Assembly: GCF_000316195.1 (NCBI RefSeq)
Contig: NZ_JH994111.1
Span: 1,816,062 to 1,880,061, forward strand
From: Brachyspira hampsonii 30446
GTDB taxonomy: Bacteria; Spirochaetota; Brachyspiria; Brachyspirales; Brachyspiraceae
DNA length: 64,000 nt
Reading direction: 5' to 3'
Shown: positions 17,345 through 26,770 of the stretch, piece after piece
How the letters are laid out: each line of letters begins with the position of its first letter
How positions within the stretch are numbered: position 1 is the stretch's first letter
Translations under genes and position numbers: made by a program
The notes under the pieces: generated by a model
The model's database searches: none
Told to the model about the DNA's origin: nothing
What the model saw: the letters and a program-made list of their open reading frames with translations, nothing else

Positions 17345-17377
17345 ACTAAAAACATTTTAATTTAAGGATTTATGTAT

Positions 17378-18631
17378 ATGAAAAACAGTGATAAGGGATT
17401 CTTCGGTAAATTCGGCGGAAGATTCGTACCAGAAGAATTAGAAAAATTGTTAATCGAATTGGAAGAAGCATTTGCACATTACATTAATGACAAAGAGTTT
17501 TTAAGCGAGCTTGAGGAATTAAGAGCTGATTTTATAGGAAGACCTACTCCTTTAATGTACGCTAAAAACTTATCAGAAAAAATAGGCGGTGCTAAAATCT
17601 ATGTGAAGCTTGAAGGCTTAGCAAATACAGGTGCACATAAGATTAACAATTCTATAGGTCAGGCACTTTTAGCCAAGAAGATGGGAAAGAAGAAAATTAT
17701 CGCAGAAACGGGAGCAGGTCAGCATGGACTTGCTACCGCTGCAGCATGTGCCAAGCTAGGACTTGAATGTTCTATATATATGGGCGAAATTGATGTAAAA
17801 AGACAGCAGCCTAATGTTGCCTCTATGGAATTATACGGAGCTAATGTTGTGTCGGTAACCAGAGGAGGAAGAGGACTTAAAGATGCTGTTGATGCGGCAT
17901 TAGAAGATTGGGTTAAAGATTTAAAAGATACTCACTATTTGCTTGGAAGTGCAGTAGGACCTAGCCCTTATCCTGATATTGTCAGGACTTTCCAATCGGT
18001 AATAGGAAGAGAATTGGATAAACAAATACAGGAAAAAAATTTGAATGTTAAAGCTATGATAGCATGCGTGGGCGGCGGTTCTAATGCTATAGGATTTTTT
18101 GAACCTTTTATAGAAAGAGAAAATCCAAAATTAATAGCGGTTGAAGCAGGCGGCATAAGTATGAACCTTGGAGAAAATGCCATTAGAATGCAAAACCCCT
18201 ATGCTAAAGATATAGCAGCTCAAGGGTATATGAGCAAATTTATATTAAAAGAAAACGGCGAAATATCAGAAACTATGTCTATATCAGCTGGTTTGGACTA
18301 TCCGGGAGTTGGTCCTCAGCTTGCATATTTGGGAGAATCTGGAAGAATAGAGTTTACTTATGCCACTGACAAAGAAGCTGTTAATGCAGTTAAAGAATTT
18401 GCTAGAAATGAGGGAGTAATATTTGCATTAGAAAGTGCACATGCCGGTGCTAAGGCTATAGAATATGCAAAGCAATACACCAAAGATGATGTAATTATAG
18501 TTAATATGTCCGGAAGAGGAGATAAAGATATATTCATAACTTCTCCTATATTTAGAGCAGAAAAATGGAAAGAATTCTTAAGAAATGAATTAGAGAGATT
18601 AGAAAAAAACATAGATATTCACAAATTTTAG
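17378..18631 (+). CDS. trpB: Tryptophan synthase beta chain
   Basis: TrpB condenses indole with serine to make tryptophan using pyridoxal phosphate. GFFGKFGGRFVPEEL opens the protein, as in class 1 TrpB. NTGAHKINN contains the PLP lysine, ETGAGQHG the catalytic Glu, and CVGGGSNAIG binds the PLP phosphate. Its length of about 418 residues is normal. I prefer the ATG at 17378, nine bases after AAGGA; the one at 17372 is too close. No trpA or other trp gene is nearby, so it may salvage indole rather than complete a pathway. It has its own promoter, operator and terminator. Confidence 0.95.
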   Translation: MKNSDKGFFGKFGGRFVPEELEKLLIELEEAFAHYINDKEFLSELEELRADFIGRPTPLMYAKNLSEKIGGAKIYVKLEGLANTGAHKINNSIGQALLAKKMGKKKIIAETGAGQHGLATAAACAKLGLECSIYMGEIDVKRQQPNVASMELYGANVVSVTRGGRGLKDAVDAALEDWVKDLKDTHYLLGSAVGPSPYPDIVRTFQSVIGRELDKQIQEKNLNVKAMIACVGGGSNAIGFFEPFIERENPKLIAVEAGGISMNLGENAIRMQNPYAKDIAAQGYMSKFILKENGEISETMSISAGLDYPGVGPQLAYLGESGRIEFTYATDKEAVNAVKEFARNEGVIFALESAHAGAKAIEYAKQYTKDDVIIVNMSGRGDKDIFITSPIFRAEKWKEFLRNELERLEKNIDIHKF

Positions 18632-18641
18632 TCTCCGATAT

Positions 18642-18685
18642 AGGCTTTTGATTATTATTTATTAATATTCAAAAGCCTCTTTTTT
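18642..18685 (+). terminator. trpB terminator
   Basis: AGGCTTTTGA (18642-18651) pairs with TCAAAAGCCT (18669-18678), followed by CTTTTTT. Confidence 0.85.
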
Positions 18686-18982
18686 ATTTTCTATAAATTT
18701 CTACAAAAAATAACATACTTCTTCAAAAACTAATTTTATTTATGATTGCCGTACTAACCAAGTAAAGAAACAACCTCCTATTTTTTTATCGCTATACAAA
18801 ACTGCATATTTATATAAAAATGATAATTATTATCACTATATAATAAGGCTTTTATTAATAATACATTTTAAATTAATTATGTCCTTGAAAAATATATATT
18901 TTATTATAGAATAAAGCTAGATTTTTAATTAAATACTATTGTTTTTATAAAATCATCGTATTTAGTTTAAGGATTTTTTATA
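18686..18982. other. Intergenic region with lipoprotein control signals
   Basis: An AT-rich gap without a gene. It holds the Fur-type box at 18821-18835, a TATAAT at 18839-18844, and a second possible promoter, TTGAAA (18885-18890) with a 16-nt spacer to TAGAAT (18907-18912). AAGGA precedes the TTG start at 18983. Confidence 0.5.
18821..18835. promoter_or_regulatory. Fur/PerR-type operator
   Basis: TGATAATTATTATCA is a perfect 7-1-7 inverted repeat identical to the minimal consensus TGATAATnATTATCA of Bacillus Fur boxes. A TATAAT follows three bases after its end. It points to metal or peroxide control of the lipoprotein gene at 18983. Confidence 0.65.
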
Positions 18983-20740
18983 TTGAAAAATAAAGTTTAT
19001 TTCATTATATCTTTGCTTTTTATAGTGTTAATAATTTCATGTAAAAAAATCAATTTATTAACTCCTTCTATTATACCGCCTCCTACGGAATTCCCTGTTT
19101 CAGGAGAAATTCCGGATTATATAGTACCTTCTCCTACACCTCCAGAAAATATAGAGGAAAGTTATATAGAAATAAATCCTGAAGTAGTTGCAAATGGCAC
19201 TGTTTTTGGAGGGTACGGAAGAAGATTCAAATTTCAAAATGAATGGTATGTTTTAGCTACTAATGAATATCAATATGACCCTAATACAAAAAGGCTTACT
19301 CCTTCATCAAAAGGCGCATTACTAAAAATTAATAATGATGGAAGTACAATAATTAAAATTCATAGTTTATCATTAGCTGATGATTTAGAAAATACTGAAT
19401 ATTGGAGAAATTTAAACTCAAAACAATTAGTTATAGAAGCAGATAAAGTAACAATACCTTCAGCAAATGGAAGACAAAAAACTTTTAATTTTCCTAAATA
19501 TCCATATAGATTAGATAGGGCAAATTTTTATTATAATAATCCTCCTCCTTATTATAACTTTGCATGCTATGGAAACTTAATTATTTATGCTGTATATAGA
19601 GAATCTCAGAGTCTTATAAATTGGTCTGATTCTCTTAATGAAATAGAAAAAGCGGACTATTATATTCCTGGTCCCGATAATTATGAGCTTGGTGTACAGG
19701 GTGTACATGGCATGGAAACTTTAGACTTTTCTGCTTTATTTTATATTAAAGGTAAATTATTTATTACAGGTCAAAAGTCATTTGCTGATGACAATCTTCG
19801 CGGATATAGAGACCCTCAAGCCGCTCAATATACATGTGATTCAAAAAACTACTATACTGTTGATATTACAAAAGACACTCTAAATAATAATAATTGGGAT
19901 AAACATGAATTCCCTTTTCCAGAAAAAAGACAGCAGTTTCTTATAAAATATGATAGAAATAAATTGGACAAAGTATACATATATGGAGGAATATCTTCGC
20001 ATTATGAGTATAAAGGCGGATATTGGCAAGAAGTAAAAGATAAAGATTTTAGCGAGAAAGACGGAGTATGGTCAACAGAAGACGGTATAAATTGGAAAGA
20101 AGAAAAGAATATAGATGTAAGTAAACTTGATAATTATTATTATGATGCTAATCGTGAAAAAATTGATATAGTAGGCGGATATGAATCTGAAGAATACGGA
20201 ACCCCTTTAGAACCTTCATACACAGAATTAAATGGTAAATACTACAGAACTTTTAACAGCACTTATCCTATACCTCCAATAAAAGAAATTATGGAAACTG
20301 TTGATAGATTTGAAACAAATTTCACTGTTACAGAAGAGCATATTAAAAAGTCTGGTTATTATCAATTACAAGTCTCTTCAGTATCTCCAGATAAAGCAGA
20401 TGAGTCTGACTGGGTTAATGTAGTACCTAATAATCAATTAACTTCCGCTATAGGCTGGGAAAGCGGCGGTGCTGATTTATTTACTTTTAATAATAAAATA
20501 GTTCGTCTGATTGATTATGACAGGCAATTCAAATTAAACAATCAATATGAAACGGCTTTGAATCTTGCAGATAAATATTATAATCTGCTTTTAAACTCTT
20601 CTATGTCTGATTTTAAAAAATATGATTATTATTTTCTATATTATAAAGCTATGGCGGACATGCTAAAAATTATTAAAGATAAAGGCAATGATTATTTTCT
20701 GCCCGATGAGGCAGTTACGCATTATACATTTAATATATAA
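18983..20740 (+). CDS. Large surface lipoprotein, function unknown
   Basis: A 585-residue protein starting at TTG, with signal peptide KNKVYFIISLLFIVLIISC ending in a lipobox. A Pro/Thr-rich linker (about residues 28-60, with SPTPPENIEES) leads to a Tyr/Asn/Asp-rich globular part with repeated Trp-Tyr motifs (FQNEWYVLATN, WSTEDGINWKEEKN), which suggests a beta-propeller or sialidase-like fold. The EDGINWKE pattern resembles Asp-box repeats, but I see too few to claim it. It stands alone under a Fur-type box, so iron-, manganese- or peroxide-responsive surface function is a reasonable guess. I do not recognise the family. Confidence 0.6.
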   Translation: MKNKVYFIISLLFIVLIISCKKINLLTPSIIPPPTEFPVSGEIPDYIVPSPTPPENIEESYIEINPEVVANGTVFGGYGRRFKFQNEWYVLATNEYQYDPNTKRLTPSSKGALLKINNDGSTIIKIHSLSLADDLENTEYWRNLNSKQLVIEADKVTIPSANGRQKTFNFPKYPYRLDRANFYYNNPPPYYNFACYGNLIIYAVYRESQSLINWSDSLNEIEKADYYIPGPDNYELGVQGVHGMETLDFSALFYIKGKLFITGQKSFADDNLRGYRDPQAAQYTCDSKNYYTVDITKDTLNNNNWDKHEFPFPEKRQQFLIKYDRNKLDKVYIYGGISSHYEYKGGYWQEVKDKDFSEKDGVWSTEDGINWKEEKNIDVSKLDNYYYDANREKIDIVGGYESEEYGTPLEPSYTELNGKYYRTFNSTYPIPPIKEIMETVDRFETNFTVTEEHIKKSGYYQLQVSSVSPDKADESDWVNVVPNNQLTSAIGWESGGADLFTFNNKIVRLIDYDRQFKLNNQYETALNLADKYYNLLLNSSMSDFKKYDYYFLYYKAMADMLKIIKDKGNDYFLPDEAVTHYTFNI

Positions 20741-20787
20741 GTATAATGAAGATTCATAAAAGTAATTTATTAATTTAGAAATATTTT

Positions 20788-21519
20788 TTATTTAGATATA
20801 ACTTTTCCGTCTATATTAGAAAAATGAACATTCCCAAAATCTCTGCTGTCATAACCATAATCTCTATTATCAGAAAGTACAAAATATTCATTGTAGCCTA
20901 TAATATAAGGTCCGAAATTATCTCTTGTTGATACTTCAGCATCTAATATTCTTCCGTCAAACTCTGCATTAGCCCAAGGCTCATTCAAAACTTCTCCGTT
21001 TATATAAACAACCTTATCCCTTATTTCTATTGTTTCATTTGGAAGTCCCACAACTCTTTTTATTAAATATCTGGTATTTGATATATTTACATTTCCGAAT
21101 GTTACAAAATATACAAAATATGAAGCAAATCTTTTTAGAAAAAATTCCTTTTCCGTTCTAGGATCTACCATAAATACTATATCTCCCCTTTTAGGTCTTG
21201 AGAAAACAATAGTTTTTCCTGTAAGAGATGATACAAAAGGTTTTAATGTAATACCATATCTTAATTTAGAAGTAATTAAAATTTCATTAGGTTCTATAGT
21301 ATCCATCATAGTAGAACTTTTCATTCTATCTATTCTTATAAATAAAGTAAAAATACCAAATAAAACAAAAGCAATAATAAATCCTAATATCAATCTTGCA
21401 GCTACCCTATAAAGCAGATTATTGCTTCTGTAATATATAAAAATAAAAGGTTTTAATACTGACTTGAGTGCATTAATTTTTTCTTTTTTTAATTCTTCTC
21501 TGTCATAAGAATAATTCAT
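20788..21519 (-). CDS. lepB: Signal peptidase I family protein with Thr at the nucleophile position
   Basis: Signal peptidase I removes signal peptides outside the membrane by a Ser-Lys dyad. One membrane helix lies at about 42-62. The region KSSTMMDTIEPNEILITSKLRYG (split here: KSSTMMDTI, then EPNEILITSKLRYG) aligns position by position with E. coli PSGSMMPTL and its continuation, which puts Thr70 where the catalytic Ser should be. The Lys is kept in YLIKRVVGLPNETI (Lys154), and the C-terminal SDNRDYGYDSRDFG box is intact. The substitution is a single-base change (ACT at 21310-21312). Either Thr serves as nucleophile, or this copy is inactive and another lepB exists. It follows gatC by 36 nt. 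Confidence 0.85.
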   Translation of the reverse strand: MNYSYDREELKKEKINALKSVLKPFIFIYYRSNNLLYRVAARLILGFIIAFVLFGIFTLFIRIDRMKSSTMMDTIEPNEILITSKLRYGITLKPFVSSLTGKTIVFSRPKRGDIVFMVDPRTEKEFFLKRFASYFVYFVTFGNVNISNTRYLIKRVVGLPNETIEIRDKVVYINGEVLNEPWANAEFDGRILDAEVSTRDNFGPYIIGYNEYFVLSDNRDYGYDSRDFGNVHFSNIDGKVISK

Positions 21520-21555
21520 CTATAATTGATGACCTCTGTAAATAAAAATAACTTT

Positions 21556-21879
21556 TTATGATTTTTTAGCCTGATGCTCGCTATTTTCCAAAGCAGCAGG
21601 AACAGCAGGAACTACAATATATCCGTATTCGCCGCTTCTACATAAGTCCATTATTACTTCATTATTTAATGTAGCACCTTGAACATCTTCCCTTAAATAT
21701 TCAGGCAAATCTATAACATGATATAAAGGATCAATGCCGTCAACATTAACTTCAAATAATCCTTCTATGAATTCCAAATCTTTATTTAATCTATCTAACA
21801 TTTCATCTTTTTGACTTTCTTCTATTCTTAATCTTGTTTGATATAAAAGAGCTTCTAATTCTTCTCTGTCTGTAGTCAT
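21556..21879 (-). CDS. gatC: Asp/Glu-tRNA amidotransferase subunit C
   Basis: GatC stabilises GatA in the GatCAB complex that converts Glu-tRNA-Gln and Asp-tRNA-Asn to their amides. The protein is 107 residues, the expected size. The helix LNKDLEFIEGLFEVNVDGIDP, followed by LYHVIDLPEYLREDVQG and ending in GYIVVPAVP, matches the conserved GatC layout (lDyie.L...dt.gv.p..hv...., LR.D, f.VP.v). gatA and gatB are not in this window. It has a promoter at 21911-21939 and is transcribed with lepB. Confidence 0.85.
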   Translation of the reverse strand: MTTDREELEALLYQTRLRIEESQKDEMLDRLNKDLEFIEGLFEVNVDGIDPLYHVIDLPEYLREDVQGATLNNEVIMDLCRSGEYGYIVVPAVPAALENSEHQAKKS

Positions 21880-21910
21880 TATTATATCCTTAAAAATTAT
21901 AATTACAAAA

Positions 21911-21939
21911 ATAATATACTATAATCAATATTTTTTCAA
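21911..21939 (-). promoter_or_regulatory. gatC-lepB promoter
   Basis: Minus strand TTGAAA, 17-nt spacer, TATTAT, about 30 nt before the gatC start. Confidence 0.55.
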
Positions 21940-22139
21940 TAGTTTATATATTTTTTTAATATTACTAATATAAAAGAATTCTCTTCATTAAAATACAAAA
22001 ATACATAATAAAAGCATAATTTTTATATTTTAGCTATTTAAATTTTATATAAAACAATGTATCATTTTTTTAAAATTAATTAACATAATATTAAATTAAC
22101 AAGTAAAAAATATACTAAAAAATACCGTTATTTATACTA

Positions 22140-22168
22140 TTGATAAAATTTTTTTGTTAATATAATAT
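22140..22168 (+). promoter_or_regulatory. mrdA-rodA promoter
   Basis: TTGATA (22140-22145), 17-nt spacer, TAATAT (22163-22168), about 40 nt before the mrdA start. Confidence 0.6.
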
Positions 22169-22210
22169 TGCAGTATTAATAATAATTCTTAAGAGGTAAA
22201 AGGTTTATTT

Positions 22211-24208
22211 ATGAATTTTTTGGAAATAGAATTAAATAAAGATAAAAAAATAATAAGCGAGGATTTCAAATATAGAAAAAGGCTGATAGTTGTATTTATA
22301 ATATCAATATTAGTTGCTGCATTATTATTAATAAGGCTGTTCTATTTACAAATAATACAAAATGAACATTATGACAGTTTAGCTAGGAATAATAAAGAGC
22401 AAATAATACCTATAGATGCCTATAGAGGTGAAATTTATGATAGAAATGGTGTTATAGTAGCAGAAAATATCAAAACATACACAATGTATATGATCCCTGT
22501 CTATTTGCCTAAAAATTATTTTGAAAGAGAAGAATTATTATACAGGGTATCTAAAGTATTTAATATAGATTTAGGACATATAAAATCAAGTTTGGAAAAA
22601 GTTTCAAAAAACAGCTATGAATCGGTAGAAATATCAGAAAATATATCAATGTCTCAAATGAGTTATTTGGCTGAAAGATCTGAAGAATATCCGGGAGTAT
22701 ATTATGGAAGTAAATCTATAAGACATTATCCTCTTGGCGAAACTATGACGCATGTATTAGGATATATCGGAAATATATCTCAGGAAGAGTTTGAAAGAAA
22801 GCAGGCAGAGGGATACAGAAGAAACAGTGTTATAGGTAAAGAAGGTGTTGAGCAGTTCTATGATAAAGAGCTTAGAGGTATAGATGGCTATGAACAGTGG
22901 ATAGTAGACTCAAGAAACAGAGTAAAAGAAACTATAACACCTGCCATAGGAAAGCCAATACCTGGAAAAAAACTCATATTAAGTATAGATTCTAAAATTC
23001 AGAAAGATGCTGAAGATTTAATAAGGGGACAAGTAGGTACTATAATAGTATCAAAGCCTACAACAGGTGAAATATTAGCTATGGTAAGCTCTCCTTGGTA
23101 CGATCCTAACATCTTTATAGGTAAAATAGACAGGCAGAAATATGCTGAACTTATAAATAACCCAGCTAATCCATTCTGGAATAAAGCCATAAGAGGAAGA
23201 TATCCTCCGGGTTCAACATTCAAATTGGTAACCGCTGTAGGGGCATTAAATGAAAAAAGAATAGGAGTTAATACAACAAGATTCTGCGGAGGCGGTATGC
23301 TTCTTGAAAACAGATTCTACAGATGTACAGGTCAGCATGGCTATGTAAATATGTATAAAGCCATACAATATTCATGCAATACATATTTCTATAACTTGGC
23401 TTATGAATTAGGACCTAATTTCATTAAAAGATATGCTGAAATGCTGGGATTCGGCGATATTACAGGTATAGATTTACCTGGAGAAAAAGTCGGAGTTGTA
23501 CCTAGTGCCGATTGGAAGAGAAGAAAAATCGGAGAATATTGGTGGGATGGAGATACTATTCAGTATGTTATGGGACAAGGTTATATGTCTGCTACACCTA
23601 TAGCAGTTCATATGGCTACTTCAGCTATAATTAATGACGGAGTAATGTACAGACCTCATGTAGTTAAAGAAATAAGAAGCTCGCAAACAGATGAGGTTAT
23701 ATACAATAATGATAAAGTAATAATCAAAAAATTGGATATAGATAAGAATATATTTACAGTAGTAAAAGAAGGTATGAGAATGGCTGTAACAGGCGGTACT
23801 GCTAGAAATGGTGCTTGGTCTCCTGATATTAAATTAGCAGCTAAAACAGGTACTGCTCAAAATGCTCAGGGTAAAGACCATACTTGGGTTACAATATTCG
23901 GTCCTTATAATCCTAGACCTACTGATGATATGATAGCAGTTACAGTTATGCTTGAACATAGCGGCGGCGGCGGCGGTACTACTGCAGGTCCTATAGCTAC
24001 AGCAATGCTTCGTTCTATATTAGGAGGCGAAAACGCTTTAGAAGCCAAAAATGTTATATATGCTAGAATGCAGTATATATATCAGCAGATAAGACTTGCA
24101 AGAGAACAAATGAAAGCTCAGGAAAATGGAGAAACCTTAGAAAATACTGACGAAGAACAGCAAAAAGAAGAAAAAACTCAAGAAGATGAGAGGATAAAAT
24201 ATGAGTGA
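22211..24208 (+). CDS. mrdA: Penicillin-binding protein 2 (elongation transpeptidase)
   Basis: PBP2 cross-links peptidoglycan during side-wall elongation together with RodA. One membrane helix lies at about residues 28-50, then the pedestal domain with AYRGEIYDRNG, then the transpeptidase domain. The active site has S335-TFK (SxxK, in YPPGSTFK), S388-CN (SxN) and K545-TG (KTGTAQ). The Gly run GGGGG in the C-terminal part is typical of PBP2. A Glu/Gln-rich tail of about 45 residues ends the protein. It overlaps rodA by 8 nt, the usual coupling. The start has an AAAGG site. Confidence 0.95.
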   Translation: MNFLEIELNKDKKIISEDFKYRKRLIVVFIISILVAALLLIRLFYLQIIQNEHYDSLARNNKEQIIPIDAYRGEIYDRNGVIVAENIKTYTMYMIPVYLPKNYFEREELLYRVSKVFNIDLGHIKSSLEKVSKNSYESVEISENISMSQMSYLAERSEEYPGVYYGSKSIRHYPLGETMTHVLGYIGNISQEEFERKQAEGYRRNSVIGKEGVEQFYDKELRGIDGYEQWIVDSRNRVKETITPAIGKPIPGKKLILSIDSKIQKDAEDLIRGQVGTIIVSKPTTGEILAMVSSPWYDPNIFIGKIDRQKYAELINNPANPFWNKAIRGRYPPGSTFKLVTAVGALNEKRIGVNTTRFCGGGMLLENRFYRCTGQHGYVNMYKAIQYSCNTYFYNLAYELGPNFIKRYAEMLGFGDITGIDLPGEKVGVVPSADWKRRKIGEYWWDGDTIQYVMGQGYMSATPIAVHMATSAIINDGVMYRPHVVKEIRSSQTDEVIYNNDKVIIKKLDIDKNIFTVVKEGMRMAVTGGTARNGAWSPDIKLAAKTGTAQNAQGKDHTWVTIFGPYNPRPTDDMIAVTVMLEHSGGGGGTTAGPIATAMLRSILGGENALEAKNVIYARMQYIYQQIRLAREQMKAQENGETLENTDEEQQKEEKTQEDERIKYE

Positions 24209-25517
24209 TAAAAAAGAGTTAAAAAAACTATTTGTCTTCGATTGGAAAATATTAGCAGCTGTAATATTTTTAATGACTGCAGGGGCTATTGCGGTATATT
24301 CATCAACCTACTCCCCTGAATCAGGAAAAACAAGCTGGATGTTTTTAAAGTTTATATTCTTCTGTGCCACAGGTATAGTATTGATATTCATCAGTATGTT
24401 TATAAACTATACTAAATTAGCAGAACATAGAATGTCATTATATATACCAATGCTTGGAATCTTAATACTAGTATTAATACCCGGTGTAGGAACTACTGTA
24501 AACGGCAGCAGCAGCTGGTTATTCGGTATGCAGCCTTCGGAGTTCGGAAAAATCGTTGTTATCATATTCTTAGCTGGTTATTTAGATCAGATAGGAGATA
24601 AAATAAAAGAAATAAAATATTTTGCTTTAGCAGGACTATTTATTTCCATACCTATAGGTTTAGTATTGCTTCAGCCGGATTTAGGTACTGTACTTGTATA
24701 CTGTTTTATAGTATTTATAATGCTTTTTGTGGGAGGGGTTCCTACAAGATATATTATAGCTTTGATAAGCATAGGTGTTATAGGTCTTTCTATACCTATG
24801 TTTCTTGAATATAAAAGAATGTCTGATGATATAGATAATATACTTTTTAATTTTCTATCCCAAAGGATATATATAGGATATTTAGCCGGAATATTTTTAT
24901 TTGTATCAATACTTCTCATTACATTAAATTTCTATATGAACAGTAAGTATGTAAGTTTATTATCATTTACTTTCTTTGTATTATTTTTATGTATGGGAGC
25001 GGCTCTTGTATTTGATATAGGTTTAAAAGAGTATCAAAAACAAAGATTATTGGTATTTATGAATCCTCAATTAACCAGATTAAGTTCGGGTTATAATATT
25101 ATTCAATCGCTTATAGCTGTGGGAAGCGGAGGATTATTAGGCGAAGGTTTTTTAAATGGTAGTCAGTCTCAATTAAACTTCATTCCTCAGCAGGTAAATG
25201 ACTTTATATTTTCTAATATATGTGAGGAATGGGGCTTTATAGGAAGTTCTTTGGTAGTTTTGGCTTATGCTGTTATATTTATAAGAGGTACAATGTCTGC
25301 ATATTATGCTAAAGACAGACTTGGTGCTTTAATAGTATCAGGAGTAATAGCTATGTTCTTATGCCATGTTATTATTAATATAGGAATGGTTGTAGGAATG
25401 ATGCCTATTACAGGATTAACTTTGCCTTTTATAAGCAGCGGCGGTTCATCTATATGGACTTTCTGTATATCAATAGGATTAATATTTAATGTAGAAGCAA
25501 GAAGGTATGTTCATTAG
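24201..25517 (+). CDS. rodA: Peptidoglycan glycosyltransferase RodA (SEDS family)
   Basis: RodA polymerises glycan strands for cell elongation in complex with PBP2. The 438-residue protein has ten predicted membrane segments. SEDS hallmarks are visible: GTTVNGSSSWLFGMQPSEFGK, LLQPDLGT, the ends of the large loop, QSLIAVGSGGLLGEG, FIFSNICEEWGFIGS, and the closing GLTLPFISSGGSS. The Asp in QPDLG is the essential residue in the family. It sits between mrdA (8-nt overlap) and a response-regulator phosphatase (5-nt gap). Confidence 0.95.
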   Translation: MSDKKELKKLFVFDWKILAAVIFLMTAGAIAVYSSTYSPESGKTSWMFLKFIFFCATGIVLIFISMFINYTKLAEHRMSLYIPMLGILILVLIPGVGTTVNGSSSWLFGMQPSEFGKIVVIIFLAGYLDQIGDKIKEIKYFALAGLFISIPIGLVLLQPDLGTVLVYCFIVFIMLFVGGVPTRYIIALISIGVIGLSIPMFLEYKRMSDDIDNILFNFLSQRIYIGYLAGIFLFVSILLITLNFYMNSKYVSLLSFTFFVLFLCMGAALVFDIGLKEYQKQRLLVFMNPQLTRLSSGYNIIQSLIAVGSGGLLGEGFLNGSQSQLNFIPQQVNDFIFSNICEEWGFIGSSLVVLAYAVIFIRGTMSAYYAKDRLGALIVSGVIAMFLCHVIINIGMVVGMMPITGLTLPFISSGGSSIWTFCISIGLIFNVEARRYVH

Positions 25518-25522
25518 TTAAT

Positions 25523-26683
25523 ATGAGTATGAAAAACAGTAAAATTTTAACAGAAAAAGTTTTGATAGTCGATTCAAATATAGATTATGCGAAATTTCTG
25601 CAAAAATTTTTAAAAGAATCCGGATATTTATCATATATAGCTTTATCTTATGAAGAAGCTGTTAATATGGTCTATGATAAGATTCCAGACTGTATATTAG
25701 TTGATTACATGCTTCCTAATGCCGGAGCATGCCGTCTTTCTCAGCATATAAAAAATGATAATATATTAAAAAATATAGCAATACTTTTTCTCACGGCAAC
25801 CAACAACAAAAGTGAATTTTTAAAAGCTTATGAATGCGGTGCTGATGGTTTTTTTATAAAATCTATAGATACGGATATTTTATTATCGAAAATGAAAGCA
25901 TATATAAGGCTTAAAAAAGCTATAGAATCAAATATAATGTATATGAATATATTAAAACAGGATATAGAATATGCATCAAAGCTTCAAAAATCAATACTTT
26001 CTTATGGAAATACATCAATACCTAAAAATGACATATCCGTTTATCATTATGCTCCTAATGAAGTATCAGGCGATTACAGCGGCATAAAAAGTATAAATGA
26101 TGGCTGGTATGCTATACTTCTTGCAGATGTATCAGGGCATGGGGTGGCGGCAAGTATGCTTACTATTTTGATAAAATCGTTTTTTGATTCTCATGCTGTT
26201 ATAAATTGTAAAAATACTTCTCCTTCTAATTTTATAAAAGAACTTAATAACTTTTTTATAGATGAAAATTTTGATAAAAGTTTATTTGCATCCGTTTTTT
26301 ACGCTATATACAACAATGATACAGGAGAATTAATATGTTCATCAGGCGGCTCTCCTAAACCAATATATCATTCTAAAGATTCAGCAGAGGAAATCAATAT
26401 AGAAGGGCCTTTAATAGGTATGTCAGAAGACAGCGAATATTCAGAAATAAGCATAAAATTAAAATATAATGATGTAATATTTATATTCACCGACGGAGCT
26501 TATGAAGTATTTAATACCGAAGGAAAAATGCTTGGGGATACGGAATTAAAAAATATTTTCACTAAAAATATTCATAAAGATGTTAATGTAATAAAAGACA
26601 ATATTATAAAAGAATTAAAATCATTTTCAAATAATGCCTTATCAGATGACATAAGTATGATAATACTAAGAAGAACTAACTGA
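25523..26683 (+). CDS. Response regulator with PP2C/SpoIIE-type phosphatase output
   Basis: The N-terminal receiver domain (about 10-130) has the acidic pair D17/D21, phospho-acceptor D61 in CILVDYMLP, LFLTAT and the Lys in FFIKSI. A linker helix leads to a SpoIIE/RsbU phosphatase domain (about 165-386) with metal-binding Asp motifs SGDYSG, LADVSGHGVAAS, FTDGAYE and SDDISMIIL. Such proteins dephosphorylate anti-sigma antagonist proteins in partner-switching pathways. It starts 5 nt after rodA, so it is probably co-expressed with the elongation enzymes, an unusual neighbourhood. No STAS or HATPase partner gene is nearby, so its target is unknown. Confidence 0.85.
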   Translation: MSMKNSKILTEKVLIVDSNIDYAKFLQKFLKESGYLSYIALSYEEAVNMVYDKIPDCILVDYMLPNAGACRLSQHIKNDNILKNIAILFLTATNNKSEFLKAYECGADGFFIKSIDTDILLSKMKAYIRLKKAIESNIMYMNILKQDIEYASKLQKSILSYGNTSIPKNDISVYHYAPNEVSGDYSGIKSINDGWYAILLADVSGHGVAASMLTILIKSFFDSHAVINCKNTSPSNFIKELNNFFIDENFDKSLFASVFYAIYNNDTGELICSSGGSPKPIYHSKDSAEEINIEGPLIGMSEDSEYSEISIKLKYNDVIFIFTDGAYEVFNTEGKMLGDTELKNIFTKNIHKDVNVIKDNIIKELKSFSNNALSDDISMIILRRTN

Positions 26684-26770
26684 TAAAAGACAAATCAAAT
26701 ATTATTTTTTCATATAAAATAAAAAAAATCACAATAATTATAATTTTTTGTAAAAAAACAAAAATTTATT

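Larger units (their letters stand above)
21880..22210. other. Divergent gatC / mrdA intergenic region
   Basis: About 330 AT-rich bases without a gene. Besides the two divergent promoters annotated separately, I see no hairpin, repeat or small coding frame. Confidence 0.6.
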
